Source: Mycobacterium sp. 1081908.1
GTDB taxonomy: Bacteria > Actinomycetota > Actinomycetes > Mycobacteriales > Mycobacteriaceae
DNA: 64,000 bases
Assembly: GCF_001673535.1 (NCBI RefSeq)
Contig: NZ_LZLY01000119.1
Coordinates: 87,884 to 151,883, forward strand
Reading direction: 5' to 3'
Program-made: the position numbers and the translations under genes
In this document: positions 1 through 8,622 of the stretch, piece by piece
Position numbering within the stretch: position 1 is the stretch's first letter
Layout: each line of letters opens with the position of its first letter
The notes under the pieces: generated by a model
Seen by the model: only the letters and a program-made list of their open reading frames with translations
Database searches by the model: none
What the model was told of the DNA's origin: nothing

Positions 1-874
1 CGGCGACGGCCTCGTCGGTGGCGCTGCGCTCGACGCCCTCGGTGGCGAGCAGCTCGGTGATCTTGGCGCTGGTGATCACCGGCACCCCGTCGACCTCGCG
101 CATCCAGGCGACCTGCTGGCCCTTGCGCAGCTTGCCGTTGTAGATGCGGATCAGCGCGAGCCGCCCCAGGAAGGCCGACGCGTCGAGGTTGGTCACCAGG
201 GCCTGCAACGGGGCCTCGGGGTCGCCCGACGGCGGCGGGATGTGCTCCATCAACACGTCGAACAGCGGGTCGAGGTTGTCGCCCGCCGGCGCCTCGCCGT
301 CGGCCGGCTGTTCGGTGCTGGCGATGCCCGCCCGCCCGGACGCGTACAGCGTCGGCAGGCCCAGGGCATGCTCGGCGGCCTTGGCCGCCTCGTCGTCGAG
401 GTCCGACGCGACGTCGAGCAGCAGGTCGTGGCTGGCGTCGACGACCTCGGCGATGCGCGCGTCGGGCCGGTCCGTCTTGTTGACGACGAGGATGACCGGG
501 AGATGCGCCGTCAGCGCCTTGCGCAGCACGAACCGGGTCTGCGGCAACGGGCCCTCGGAGGCGTCGACGAGCAGCAGGACCCCGTCCACCATGGACAGTC
601 CGCGCTCCACCTCCCCGCCGAAGTCGGCGTGCCCCGGGGTGTCGATGACGTTGATGACGGTGACCGTCCCGTCCGCGTTGTGGCGGTGCACGGCGGTGTT
701 CTTGGCCAGGATGGTGATGCCCTTTTCCTTTTCCAGGTCACCGCTGTCCATGATGCGTTCCTGGGTGTCGTCGCCCCGGTGCGTCAGGGCCCCGGACTGC
801 CGCAGCATCGCGTCGACCAGGGTCGTCTTGCCGTGGTCGACGTGGGCGACGATGGCGACATTGCGGAATGGCAC
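1..874 (-). CDS. typA: TypA/BipA ribosome-associated GTPase (C-terminus outside window)
   Basis: Translation GTPase of the EF-G/LepA superfamily that binds the ribosome and is linked to stress adaptation and ribosome assembly. The reverse strand reads from a GTG at 874 as a continuous frame to the window edge, about 291 codons of a family usually around 610-630 residues. G1 (AHVDHGKTT) lies near residues 9-17, G3 as DTPGH, and G4 as NKTD; the domain II motif LIRIYNGKLRKGQQ follows. The frame starts MPFRNVAIVAHVDHGK, the usual start of mycobacterial TypA. It lies 42 bp downstream of narI on the same strand, as in M. tuberculosis, so read-through from nar is possible but not shown. Confidence 0.95.
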   Translation of the reverse strand, partial: MPFRNVAIVAHVDHGKTTLVDAMLRQSGALTHRGDDTQERIMDSGDLEKEKGITILAKNTAVHRHNADGTVTVINVIDTPGHADFGGEVERGLSMVDGVLLLVDASEGPLPQTRFVLRKALTAHLPVILVVNKTDRPDARIAEVVDASHDLLLDVASDLDDEAAKAAEHALGLPTLYASGRAGIASTEQPADGEAPAGDNLDPLFDVLMEHIPPPSGDPEAPLQALVTNLDASAFLGRLALIRIYNGKLRKGQQVAWMREVDGVPVITSAKITELLATEGVERSATDEAVA

Positions 875-916
875 GTCGGTGATTCTGGCAGCGGGGGCCT
901 CAGATAGCGAACCGGG

Positions 917-1657
917 CTACCAGCCGCGACGGCGCGGCGCCGACCCGATCAATTCGTGGGTGTCGACCGCGTCGCGGCTGCGGTAGACGATGTAGGGCCG
1001 GAACAGGTAGGCGATCGGCGCGCTGAACGCGTGCACCAGCCGGGTGAACGGCCAGAGCGCGAACAACGCCAGCGCGATCGCGACGTGAACCTGGTAATAG
1101 AACGCCGCGTGGGCCATCAGGTCCCCCCGCGGATCGAGGATCCAGATCGACCGGAACCAGACCGACACCTTCTGGCGGTAGTCGTGCAGCTCGCCGAAGT
1201 GGGTGGCGCCCGCCAGCGTGCAGCACAGCCCCGCCACCAACGCGCAGCCCAGCACCGCGTACATCAGCTTGTCGTTGCGGGTGGTGGCCGCGAAGACCGG
1301 TCCGTGGGTGCGGCGCCGGTAGATCAGCAGGCCGATGCCGACGACGGTGGCGAAGCCGGCGGGCACGCCCAGCAGCAGCGCCTGCAGGTGATAGATGTGA
1401 TCGCTCATCCCGACCGCCCGCGTCCAGGATTCCGGAACGAACAGGCCCATGACGTGGCCCATGATGACCGCCAGGCTGCCGAAGTGGAACAGCGGGCTGC
1501 CGATCGAGAGCAGTTTCGACTCGTAGATTTGCGACGACCGGGTGGTCCAGCCGAACTTGTCGTAGCGGTACCGCCACCACGTACCGACGGCGGCGGTGGC
1601 CAGCGCGACGTAGGGCACGTCGTCCCAGAAGATCTCGATCAGCTTCATGTGCACCAT
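917..1657 (-). CDS. narI: Respiratory nitrate reductase gamma subunit (cytochrome b)
   Basis: Membrane cytochrome b subunit that oxidises the quinol pool and passes electrons through two b hemes to NarH. At 246 residues it is the usual NarI length, with about five membrane segments. Candidate axial heme ligands match the E. coli pattern: H58 (FHFG), H68 (GHVMG), H191 and H209. The ATG at 1657 is 2 bp after the narJ stop; an in-frame ATG at 1648 is an alternative. Last gene of narGHJI; the products form one membrane complex with NarG and NarH on the cytoplasmic face. Confidence 0.95.
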   Translation of the reverse strand: MVHMKLIEIFWDDVPYVALATAAVGTWWRYRYDKFGWTTRSSQIYESKLLSIGSPLFHFGSLAVIMGHVMGLFVPESWTRAVGMSDHIYHLQALLLGVPAGFATVVGIGLLIYRRRTHGPVFAATTRNDKLMYAVLGCALVAGLCCTLAGATHFGELHDYRQKVSVWFRSIWILDPRGDLMAHAAFYYQVHVAIALALFALWPFTRLVHAFSAPIAYLFRPYIVYRSRDAVDTHELIGSAPRRRGW

Positions 1658-1659
1658 CG

Positions 1660-2325
1660 TCAGGCCCCCTTGCTGCGCTTCGGCGGGACGGTCAAGGTGA
1701 ACGGTTGCAGGCCAACGGCTTCCGTGGGAGGGCCGGCTTGAGCCAGGCGTTCGGCTCGGCGCGCCTCCTGATCGGTCGCGGCCGGCAGCGTCTCGCAGAC
1801 CGCCGCGATGGCGTGTTGGTAGGGCGACCCGATCTCCGCCAGGGCGCCGCGCAGCACGTCGATCGGAATCCGGTGCGCCGTCAGCAATCGCCGACCGGCC
1901 TCGGGGTCGACGGTGGCCGCGAATTCCAGCACGACGGGCAGGTGATCCGGCGCCTCGGAGCGGGGCGGTTCGACGCCCGCGTCCCGGTAGGCGGTGGCGA
2001 ACGCCAGCATCTCCCGGCCACGGTTACGGGTGTCCCCCGCGGTCCAGTACGTCAGGTACATCGTGGTGCGCCGGCGCAGGTCGAAGGTCTCGACGTAGCG
2101 CGTCGCGGCGGCCATCGGTTCGAGGGCGCGCAGGGCGGCGACCGTCCGGCCGAGCAGCGCGGCCGCCGGCCCGCCGAGGTGGCTCAGCAGCTCGTCGACC
2201 GTGTCCAGCCTCTCGGCCAGGCGAGAATCCGGATACGCCAGCAGCAGCGACGCCGCCTGCCACACCAGCCGGTCGGCCATCGCCCGGTTGCTCGACCGCC
2301 CCCGGACCTGGGCCAGCAGCCTCAT
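1660..2325 (-). CDS. narJ: Nitrate reductase delta subunit, NarG maturation chaperone
   Basis: TorD/NarJ-family cytoplasmic chaperone needed to insert molybdenum cofactor and iron-sulfur clusters into NarG; not part of the mature enzyme. The 221-residue frame starts MRLLAQVRGR at an ATG overlapping the narH stop as ATGA, so translation is coupled. An all-helical protein with the family segment LLAYPD near residue 26 and a YVETFDLRRRTTMYLTYWT block around residues 75-93, which corresponds to the conserved YVxxFD...LyL region. The open frame continues upstream of 2325 inside narH, but the ATGA overlap and family length support this start. Confidence 0.93.
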   Translation of the reverse strand: MRLLAQVRGRSSNRAMADRLVWQAASLLLAYPDSRLAERLDTVDELLSHLGGPAAALLGRTVAALRALEPMAAATRYVETFDLRRRTTMYLTYWTAGDTRNRGREMLAFATAYRDAGVEPPRSEAPDHLPVVLEFAATVDPEAGRRLLTAHRIPIDVLRGALAEIGSPYQHAIAAVCETLPAATDQEARRAERLAQAGPPTEAVGLQPFTLTVPPKRSKGA

Positions 2326-3962
2326 CGCTTCTGCTCCTCGGGAAACATCCCCGCGAGCGCCTGGCGGCCGTCCCAGTTGAGCAGGTTCACCCGCCCGTTC
2401 CCGTTGCCGCCCTCGCCGCGCTGCCGCTGCTTGAGGGCGTGAAAGGTCTCCACCGCGACCGGGACCGGGTGACCACCGCTGCCCCCGCCGAACGGGCCGG
2501 ATTCGTACATCCCCGGGCCGCCGTCTCCCGACAACGAGCACCCCATCTCCTCGAGGTCACGCGCCTGGGCGCTGACGGCGGTCGGAATGACATATCGCTC
2601 TTCGTATTTCGCGATGGCGAGCAGCCGGTACATCTCGTAGATCTGCTCCTCGGTCATCCCGACGGCCTGCGGTATGTGGGGCTGCGTCTCGCGCCCGAGG
2701 TTGATGTCGCGCATGTACGAGCGCATCGCCGCCAGCCGCCGCAGCACGCCCTCGACGACCGCGGTGTCGCCGGCGGTGAACAGTTCGGCCAGGTATTGCA
2801 TGGGGATGCGCAGCGCGTCCAGCGCGCCGAACAGGTTGCCCAGGTCCTCGCCGTCGTGACCGTCGCGGCTGACCGCGTCGACGACGGGAGACAGCGGCGG
2901 GATATACCAGACCATCGGCATCGTCCGGTATTCCGGGTGCAGCGGCAGCGCCACCCGGTAGGTGTTGATCAGCGCGTACACCGGTGATCGCTGCGCGGCG
3001 TCGATCCACTCGTCGGAGATCCCGTCGGCGCGCGCGGCGGCGATCACCTCGGGATCGTTGGGATCCAACAGGATCCGGCGCTGCGCCTCGTAGAGGTCGG
3101 TGTCGTTTTCCACCGACGCCGCCTCCAGCACGCGGTCGACGTCGTAGAGCACCAGCCCGAGGTAACGCAGCCGGCCCACGCACGTCTCCGAACAGATCGT
3201 CGGCAGGCCGACCTCCATCCGCGGGTAGCACAGCGTGCACTTTTCGGCCTTGCCCGTCTTGTGGTTGAAATAGACCTTCTTGTAAGGGCATCCGGACACA
3301 CACATCCGCCAGCCGCGGCAGCGATCCTGGTCGACCAGCACGATGCCGTCCTCGCTGCGCTTGTACATCGCGCCCGACGGGCACGACGCCACGCAGGACG
3401 GGTTGAGGCAGTGCTCGCAGATCCGGGGCAGGTAGAACATGAAGGTCTCTTCGAGCCTCAGCCTGACCTCGTCGCTGACCTTCTTCAATATCGGGTCGCC
3501 CGAAAGGATCTCGGGCGAGCCGGCCAGGTTGTCGTCCCAGTTCGGTCCCCACGACACCTTCATCGGCTCGCCGCTGATCATGCTCCTCGGCGCGGCCGTG
3601 GGGAAGGTGTCGCCCGCCGGCGCCGTGGTCAGGTTTTCGTAGTCGTAGGTCCACGGCTCGTAGTACTCGTCGATGGTGGGCAGCTTGGGGTTGGCGAAGA
3701 TCCGCAGCAGCTTGCCGATGCGGCCGCCGTCGCGCAGCCGCAGCCGGCCCTTCTTATCGCGGATCCAGCCGCCGCGCCAGCGCTCCTGGTCCTCGTACGT
3801 GCGCGGATAGCCTTGTCCCGGACGGGTTTCGACGTTGTTGAACCACACGTACTCGGTGCCGCTGCGGTTGGTCCAGGCCTGCTTGCAGGTGACCGAGCAG
3901 GTGTGGCAGCCGATGCACTTGTCGAGGTTCATCACCATCGCCAGCTGCGCCATTACTTTCAT
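2322..3962 (-). CDS. narH: Nitrate reductase beta subunit (Fe-S electron transfer)
   Basis: Cytoplasmic iron-sulfur subunit carrying electrons from NarI heme to the NarG Mo site. At 546 residues it is the normal length. Four cysteine clusters are visible: CIGCHTCSVTCKQAW near residue 16, CEHCLNPSCVASC, CRGWRMCVSGCPYKK and CTLCYPR...CSETCVGR. In the third group a Trp stands where the second Cys would be, the known NarH substitution that gives one [3Fe-4S] cluster. The start at 3962 is 3 bp from the narG stop; the end overlaps narJ. Confidence 0.96.
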   Translation of the reverse strand: MKVMAQLAMVMNLDKCIGCHTCSVTCKQAWTNRSGTEYVWFNNVETRPGQGYPRTYEDQERWRGGWIRDKKGRLRLRDGGRIGKLLRIFANPKLPTIDEYYEPWTYDYENLTTAPAGDTFPTAAPRSMISGEPMKVSWGPNWDDNLAGSPEILSGDPILKKVSDEVRLRLEETFMFYLPRICEHCLNPSCVASCPSGAMYKRSEDGIVLVDQDRCRGWRMCVSGCPYKKVYFNHKTGKAEKCTLCYPRMEVGLPTICSETCVGRLRYLGLVLYDVDRVLEAASVENDTDLYEAQRRILLDPNDPEVIAAARADGISDEWIDAAQRSPVYALINTYRVALPLHPEYRTMPMVWYIPPLSPVVDAVSRDGHDGEDLGNLFGALDALRIPMQYLAELFTAGDTAVVEGVLRRLAAMRSYMRDINLGRETQPHIPQAVGMTEEQIYEMYRLLAIAKYEERYVIPTAVSAQARDLEEMGCSLSGDGGPGMYESGPFGGGSGGHPVPVAVETFHALKQRQRGEGGNGNGRVNLLNWDGRQALAGMFPEEQKR

Positions 3963-3965
3963 AGG

Positions 3966-6900
3966 TCAGTACGTCACTTCCTGGTTGCGGCGGCGCACCA
4001 CCGTCACCTCGTCGCGCTGGTTGCCGGTCGGACCCAGGTAGTTGAACCCGAATGAATGCTGGCCGTAGCCGCCGGCCAGGTGGCTGGGCTTGATCCGCAC
4101 CCGGGTCAGCGCGTTGTGGTTGCCGCCACGCTTGTTGTTGGTCTCGGTGCGCGGGGTGTCCACGGTGCGCTCCTGAACGTGATAGACGTACACCACGCCG
4201 TCGGGCATCCGGTGCGACACGATCGCCCGGCAGACGTAGATGCCGTTGGCGTTGACCGCCTCGACCCAATCGTTGTCGCGCACACCGATTTTCGCCGCGT
4301 CCCCGGGGCTCATCCACATCGTCGGACCACCGCGGGACAGCGACAGCATGTACAGGTTGTCCTGATAGGTGGAGTGGAACGACCACTTCGAGTGTGGGGT
4401 CAGGTACCGGACGGTGAGCCCGACGCCGTCCTCGGTCGGCCCGAGCTCCGGCTGGCCGAACAGCCGCGTCATGTCCAGCGGCGGGCGGAAGACCGGCAGG
4501 TGCTCGCCGAGCTCCTCGATCCAGTCGTGCGCCAGGTAGAAGTGCATCCGCCCGGTCAGCGTGTGGAAGGGTTTGAGGTTCTCGATGTTGATGGTGAACG
4601 GGGCGTAGCGGCGCCCGCCGGTTTCGCTGCCCGACCATTCCGGGCTGGTGATCACCGGGACCGGGCGCGCCTGGGTGTCGGCGTAGGTGATGCGGCGCTC
4701 CTCGCTGCCCTCGGCCAGGTGCGCAAGCCGCTGACCCGTGCGCTTCTCCAGCTCCCGGAAGCCCTCGACGGCGAGCCGGCCGTTCGTCGTCCCGGACAGC
4801 AGCAACAGCACGTCGGCCATCCGCTCCGCGCTGGTGACGGCCGGACGGCCCGCCGCCACACCGGAATTCATCACACCGAACTTGGCGGCCAGTTCCTCGA
4901 CCTCGCGGAACGGCTGCACCGTCACGCCCTTGGTGGTCACACCGAACGTGTCGACCAGCGGACCCAGGGTCAGCCACTTGTCGTAGACGGCGGCGTAGTC
5001 GCGTTCCACCACCGTGAGTTTGGCCATGGTCCGGCCCGGCACCGGGACACCGCCGTCGTGCAGCCAATCGCGTTGGGTGCCATCGGGATACGCCATCGCG
5101 TCGGAGGTGTCGTGCTGCAGCGCCGTGAGCACCACATCGCTGCGAGTGCCCAGGTGGTCCTTGGCCATCGCGCTGAAGGCGCGGGCGATGGCGCCGAACG
5201 CGTCGTAGTCCGAACGGGTTTCCCAGGGGGGGTCGGTGGCGGCGCTGAAGGCGTGCACATACGGGTGCATGTCGGTGCTGGACAGGTCGGCCTTCTCGTA
5301 CCAGGTGGCCGCCGGCAGCACCACGTCGGAAACCAATGTGGTCGAGGTCATCCGGAAGTCGATCGACATCATCAGGTCGAGCTTGCCCTCCGGGATGTCG
5401 GAGTCGCAGGCCACGTCGACGGGCCGGATCCCGTCCCGCGCCGGCTCGGCCTGCACGTTGGAATCGGTGCCCAGCAGGTGGCGCAGGAAATACTCGCCGC
5501 CCTTGCCCGACGAGCCGATCAGGTTGGCGCGCCACACGCTAAGCACCCGCGGCCAGTTCGCGGGGTTGTCGGGATCGGCCACGGCCAGCTTGAGCTTGCG
5601 CTCCCCCAGCTGCTCGGCGACGTACTCGGTGACGTCGCGCTCGGCGGCGCGCGCCTCGTCGGCGACGTCCAGGCTCGACCGGTCGAACTGGGGATAGAAC
5701 GGGCTCCAGCCCATCGCCACCGACGAGGCCAGCAAGTCCATCGTGTGCTTTCCCGCGAACCTCCCCCGGCCCACCGGGCTGGCCAGCTTGTCGGCGCCGT
5801 GGCCGTCGTAGCGCCACTGGTCGGTGTGCGCGTACCAGTAGGAGGCGCCGGGCACCTGCCGCGGCGGGCGCGACCAGTCCGTGGCCATGGCCATCGTCTG
5901 AAATCCGGTGAGCGGACGCACCTTTTCCTGACCGACGTAGTGCGCCCAGCCCCCGCCGTTGCGGCCCATCGACCCGGTCAGCATCAGCAGCGCCAGCACC
6001 GCGCGGTAGATGGCGTCGCTGTGGAACCAGTGGCAGATGCCGCCGCCCATGATGATCATCGACCGGCCGCCGGATTCCTCTGCGCTGCGGGCGAATTCCT
6101 TGGCCACCCGGATCGCCTGAGCCGCGGACACTCCGGTGATGGGCTCCTGCCATGCCGGCGTGTTCGGCTGGCCCGGGTCGTCGTAGCCGGTGGGCCAGTC
6201 GCCCGGCAGCCCGGGGCGCGCCACGCCGTACTGGGCGAGCATCAGGTCGAAGACCGTGCACACCAGGTGGTCACCGACCTGGCGCACCGGCACCCCGCGC
6301 GCCACCGTGTCGCCTTCGCCGTTCACCGTGTCGAAGCTAGGCAGGTGCACCAGCGCGCTGTCGTTCGACCCCAGGACGCTGAGCGCCGGTTTCAGCTCGC
6401 CGAGGTCCAGGTTCCACTTCCCCACGCCGTCCTCGCCGTACCGGAATCCCAGCGAGCCCTGGGGAACCGCAACGGAATTCGTCGCCTCGTCGAACACCGC
6501 CGGCTTGAGCGCGGCGTTCTCCACGGCCTCGCCCAAATCGGCCGCGGTGAGGTTCTTGCCCGGCACCAGCATCTCGCCGCGCCGCTCCAGCTTGATCAGG
6601 AACGGCAGGTCGGTGTAGCGGCGCGCGAAGTCGACGAAGAACGGGACCTGGTTGCGCACATAGCATTCCGACAGGATCACGTGGCCCATCGCCATGGCCA
6701 GCGCGCCGTCGGTGCCGGCGGCGCACGGCATCCACTCGTCGGCGAACTTCGTGTTGTCGGCGTAGTCGGGGCTGACGGTCACGACCTTGGCGCCGCGGTA
6801 GCGGGCCTCCGCCATCCAGTGCGCGTCGGGGGTCCGGGTGATCGGGACGTTGGAGCCCCACATCATCAGGTAGGCCGCGTCCCACCAGTCCCCCGACTCC

Positions 6901-7646
6901 GGCACGTCGGTCTGGTCGCCGAACACCTGCGGGGAGGCCACCGGCAGGTCGGCGTACCAGTCGTAGAACGACGTCATCGCGCCGCCGATCAGCTCGACGA
7001 ACCGCGAACCGGCCGCGTACGACACCATCGACATCGCCGGGATCGGCGAGAACCCGGCGATCCGATCCGGGCCATAGGCCTTGATGGTGTGCACGTGGGC
7101 GGCCGCGATCAGTTCGGTGGCTTCGGCCCAGCTGATCCGCACCAGACCGCCCTTGCCACGCGCCCGCTGGTAGCGGCGCCGGCGCTCCGGGTCGGCCTGG
7201 ATGTCGGCCCACGCCAGCACGGGGTCGCCCAGCCGCGCCTTGGCCTCGCGGAACATCTCGACCAGCACGCCGCGGGCGTACGGGTAGCGCACCCGGGTGG
7301 GCGAGTAGCTGTACCAGGAGAACGACGCGCCGCGGGGACACCCGCGCGGCTCGTATTCGGGCCGGTCCGGGCCCACCGAGGGGTAGTCGGTCTGCTGGGT
7401 TTCCCAGGTGATGATCCCGTCCTTGACGTAGATCTTCCAGGAGCAAGACCCCGTGCAGTTCACCCCGTGAGTGGAGCGCACCACCTTGTCGTGGCTCCAG
7501 CGGTCGCGGTAAAAGACGTCGCCTTCGCGGCCGCCCCGCCGGGTGACGGTGCGCAGGTCGGCGGAGAACTCGCCCGGGGTGAAAAATCGCCCACTGCGTT
7601 CCAGTAGCTCCTCGAGCGGTCCACCAACGTGAGGTGTGACGGTCAA
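3966..7646 (-). CDS. narG: Nitrate reductase alpha subunit (molybdopterin catalytic subunit)
   Basis: Membrane-bound Mo-bisMGD catalytic subunit reducing nitrate to nitrite with quinol electrons. It is 1226 residues, as usual. The FS0 cluster ligands H60, C64, C68 and C103 are visible, with the His first ligand that marks NarG. The block FYDWYADLP, near residue 227, contains the conserved Asp region that ligates Mo in E. coli NarG. The start is a rare TTG at 7646, supported by a perfect AGGAGG at 7655-7660 with 8-nt spacing. First gene of narGHJI. In M. tuberculosis this enzyme supports both anaerobic respiration and nitrate assimilation; role here inferred. Confidence 0.97.
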   Translation of the reverse strand: MTVTPHVGGPLEELLERSGRFFTPGEFSADLRTVTRRGGREGDVFYRDRWSHDKVVRSTHGVNCTGSCSWKIYVKDGIITWETQQTDYPSVGPDRPEYEPRGCPRGASFSWYSYSPTRVRYPYARGVLVEMFREAKARLGDPVLAWADIQADPERRRRYQRARGKGGLVRISWAEATELIAAAHVHTIKAYGPDRIAGFSPIPAMSMVSYAAGSRFVELIGGAMTSFYDWYADLPVASPQVFGDQTDVPESGDWWDAAYLMMWGSNVPITRTPDAHWMAEARYRGAKVVTVSPDYADNTKFADEWMPCAAGTDGALAMAMGHVILSECYVRNQVPFFVDFARRYTDLPFLIKLERRGEMLVPGKNLTAADLGEAVENAALKPAVFDEATNSVAVPQGSLGFRYGEDGVGKWNLDLGELKPALSVLGSNDSALVHLPSFDTVNGEGDTVARGVPVRQVGDHLVCTVFDLMLAQYGVARPGLPGDWPTGYDDPGQPNTPAWQEPITGVSAAQAIRVAKEFARSAEESGGRSMIIMGGGICHWFHSDAIYRAVLALLMLTGSMGRNGGGWAHYVGQEKVRPLTGFQTMAMATDWSRPPRQVPGASYWYAHTDQWRYDGHGADKLASPVGRGRFAGKHTMDLLASSVAMGWSPFYPQFDRSSLDVADEARAAERDVTEYVAEQLGERKLKLAVADPDNPANWPRVLSVWRANLIGSSGKGGEYFLRHLLGTDSNVQAEPARDGIRPVDVACDSDIPEGKLDLMMSIDFRMTSTTLVSDVVLPAATWYEKADLSSTDMHPYVHAFSAATDPPWETRSDYDAFGAIARAFSAMAKDHLGTRSDVVLTALQHDTSDAMAYPDGTQRDWLHDGGVPVPGRTMAKLTVVERDYAAVYDKWLTLGPLVDTFGVTTKGVTVQPFREVEELAAKFGVMNSGVAAGRPAVTSAERMADVLLLLSGTTNGRLAVEGFRELEKRTGQRLAHLAEGSEERRITYADTQARPVPVITSPEWSGSETGGRRYAPFTINIENLKPFHTLTGRMHFYLAHDWIEELGEHLPVFRPPLDMTRLFGQPELGPTEDGVGLTVRYLTPHSKWSFHSTYQDNLYMLSLSRGGPTMWMSPGDAAKIGVRDNDWVEAVNANGIYVCRAIVSHRMPDGVVYVYHVQERTVDTPRTETNNKRGGNHNALTRVRIKPSHLAGGYGQHSFGFNYLGPTGNQRDEVTVVRRRNQEVTY

Positions 7647-7919
7647 GAGTTAAGCCTCCTAGTAGATCCACGTTGAACCTCGCCATCGGGTTCGAATGCC
7701 ATCCGGGCGGTGGGCGGCACCCTAGCGAAATCCCTTGTGGCACATTGGCTTGCGGGCCGTACAGGCGGCCGGATGTGGCGTGGCACCATCGGGATCGCTA
7801 CTGGCATGCAAATCGAGGTTACGGTGTTTCGGGGCTGTTACCTTCCGATTTCACGCGTGTCAGCTGCGATAGCGCTGTAGGTTCCCTGCATGCAGGCTGT
7901 GGACTTGTTATGAGCCTGC
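7647..7919 (-). promoter_or_regulatory. narG upstream region with 12-bp palindrome
   Basis: About 270 bp between narG and the end of mutT2; no coding frame seen. It carries the AGGAGG for narG (7655-7660) and a perfect palindrome CCTGCATGCAGG at 7885-7896, which could be an operator. I do not recognise a DosR, GlnR or NNR site. The start of transcription cannot be placed by eye. Confidence 0.4.
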
Positions 7920-8312
7920 TCACAGCGCCTGGGTCAGGTCCGGTAGCCAGGCGCGATCGGCCGGCACCCAGTCGACGTCGTGCAGCTCGGCGGCGGTGAC
8001 CCAGCGCAGCGCCCGATGGTCGCGCGGGTGGGGCTCGCCGTCAAGCAGGCGCACGCGATACGCCCGCAGCGTCATGGTTTCGTTCAGCGCAATGTCGGTG
8101 CCGAGCCGGTCGCCGACCGCGATGTCGCCCGCCGCCAGGCCGAGCTCCTCGGCCAGCTCGCGGGCCAGCGCGTCGCGCTCGGTTTCGCCGGGCGCGACCT
8201 TGCCGCCCGGCAGCTCCCACCGGCCGGCCAGTTCCGGCGGCCGGACCCGCTGCGCGACCAAGACCCGGGAGCCGGAGATGACCGCTGCGGCGACGACGAT
8301 CTGGGTCGGCAT
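7920..8312 (-). CDS. mutT2: Nudix hydrolase MutT2 (nucleotide pool sanitation)
   Basis: Nudix pyrophosphohydrolase; the M. tuberculosis orthologue hydrolyses dCTP, 5-methyl-dCTP and 8-oxo-dGTP. The 130-residue frame starts MPTQIVVAAAVI at 8312; the frame is open further upstream, but the family begins here. The Nudix box spans residues 37-59: GGKVAPGETE followed by RELAEELGL, with all catalytic Glu residues. The gene follows pimE and the pterin dehydratase in the same relative order as in M. tuberculosis and is divergent from the pterin dehydratase across a 25-bp gap. Confidence 0.93.
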   Translation of the reverse strand: MPTQIVVAAAVISGSRVLVAQRVRPPELAGRWELPGGKVAPGETERDALARELAEELGLAAGDIAVGDRLGTDIALNETMTLRAYRVRLLDGEPHPRDHRALRWVTAAELHDVDWVPADRAWLPDLTQAL

Positions 8313-8319
8313 GGCCAGC

Positions 8320-8331
8320 ACGGTATACCGT
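8320..8331. promoter_or_regulatory. Palindrome ACGGTATACCGT between divergent genes
   Basis: Perfect 12-bp palindrome in the 25-bp gap between mutT2 (start 8312) and the pterin dehydratase (start 8338). Its right half contains TACCGT, a fit to the mycobacterial TANNNT -10 element placed 6 nt before the ATG at 8338, so that gene is probably leaderless. The symmetry may be a shared operator or simply two back-to-back -10 elements. Confidence 0.4.
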
Positions 8332-8337
8332 CGGGAT

Positions 8338-8622
8338 ATGGCTGTGTTAACGGATGAGCAAGTGGACGCCGCACTGCCCGAACTCAACGGATGGGAGCGT
8401 GTCGACGGCGCCCTGCGCCGCTCGATCAAGTTCCCCGCGTTCCTCGACGGCATCGACGCCGTGCGCCGGGTGGCCGAGCACGCCGAGAGCAAGGATCATC
8501 ACCCCGACATCGATATCCGTTGGCGGACGGTGACTTTCGCGTTGGTCACGCATTCCGAGGGTGGCATCACCCAGAACGACGTCGACATGGCGCGCGACAT
8601 CGACGGGATCGTCGGGGGCTAG
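8338..8622 (+). CDS. Pterin-4a-carbinolamine dehydratase-like protein
   Basis: Small PCD/DCoH-family protein, 94 residues, the usual family length. The signature DHHPDI followed by the W-R-T-V strand and THSEGGIT (residues about 53-75) is present, so a dehydratase of 4a-hydroxytetrahydropterin is likely. Mycobacteria have no obvious tetrahydropterin hydroxylase partner, so the physiological substrate is uncertain. The ATG at 8338 is preceded by a -10-like TACCGT 6 nt away. The stop codon shares CTAG with the stop of pimE on the other strand. Confidence 0.9.
   Translation: MAVLTDEQVDAALPELNGWERVDGALRRSIKFPAFLDGIDAVRRVAEHAESKDHHPDIDIRWRTVTFALVTHSEGGITQNDVDMARDIDGIVGG

Noticed and set aside
4056..7607. 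A 1183-codon open frame on the plus strand opposite narG
   Set aside because: narG is clearly coding in all its motifs. The opposite frame is rich in Arg, Val, His and Gln without domains, the usual shadow of a GC-rich gene.
7690..7715. A GGGTTCGAATGCC segment that resembles a tRNA T-arm
   Set aside because: No acceptor stem, D-arm or anticodon arm could be fitted around it.
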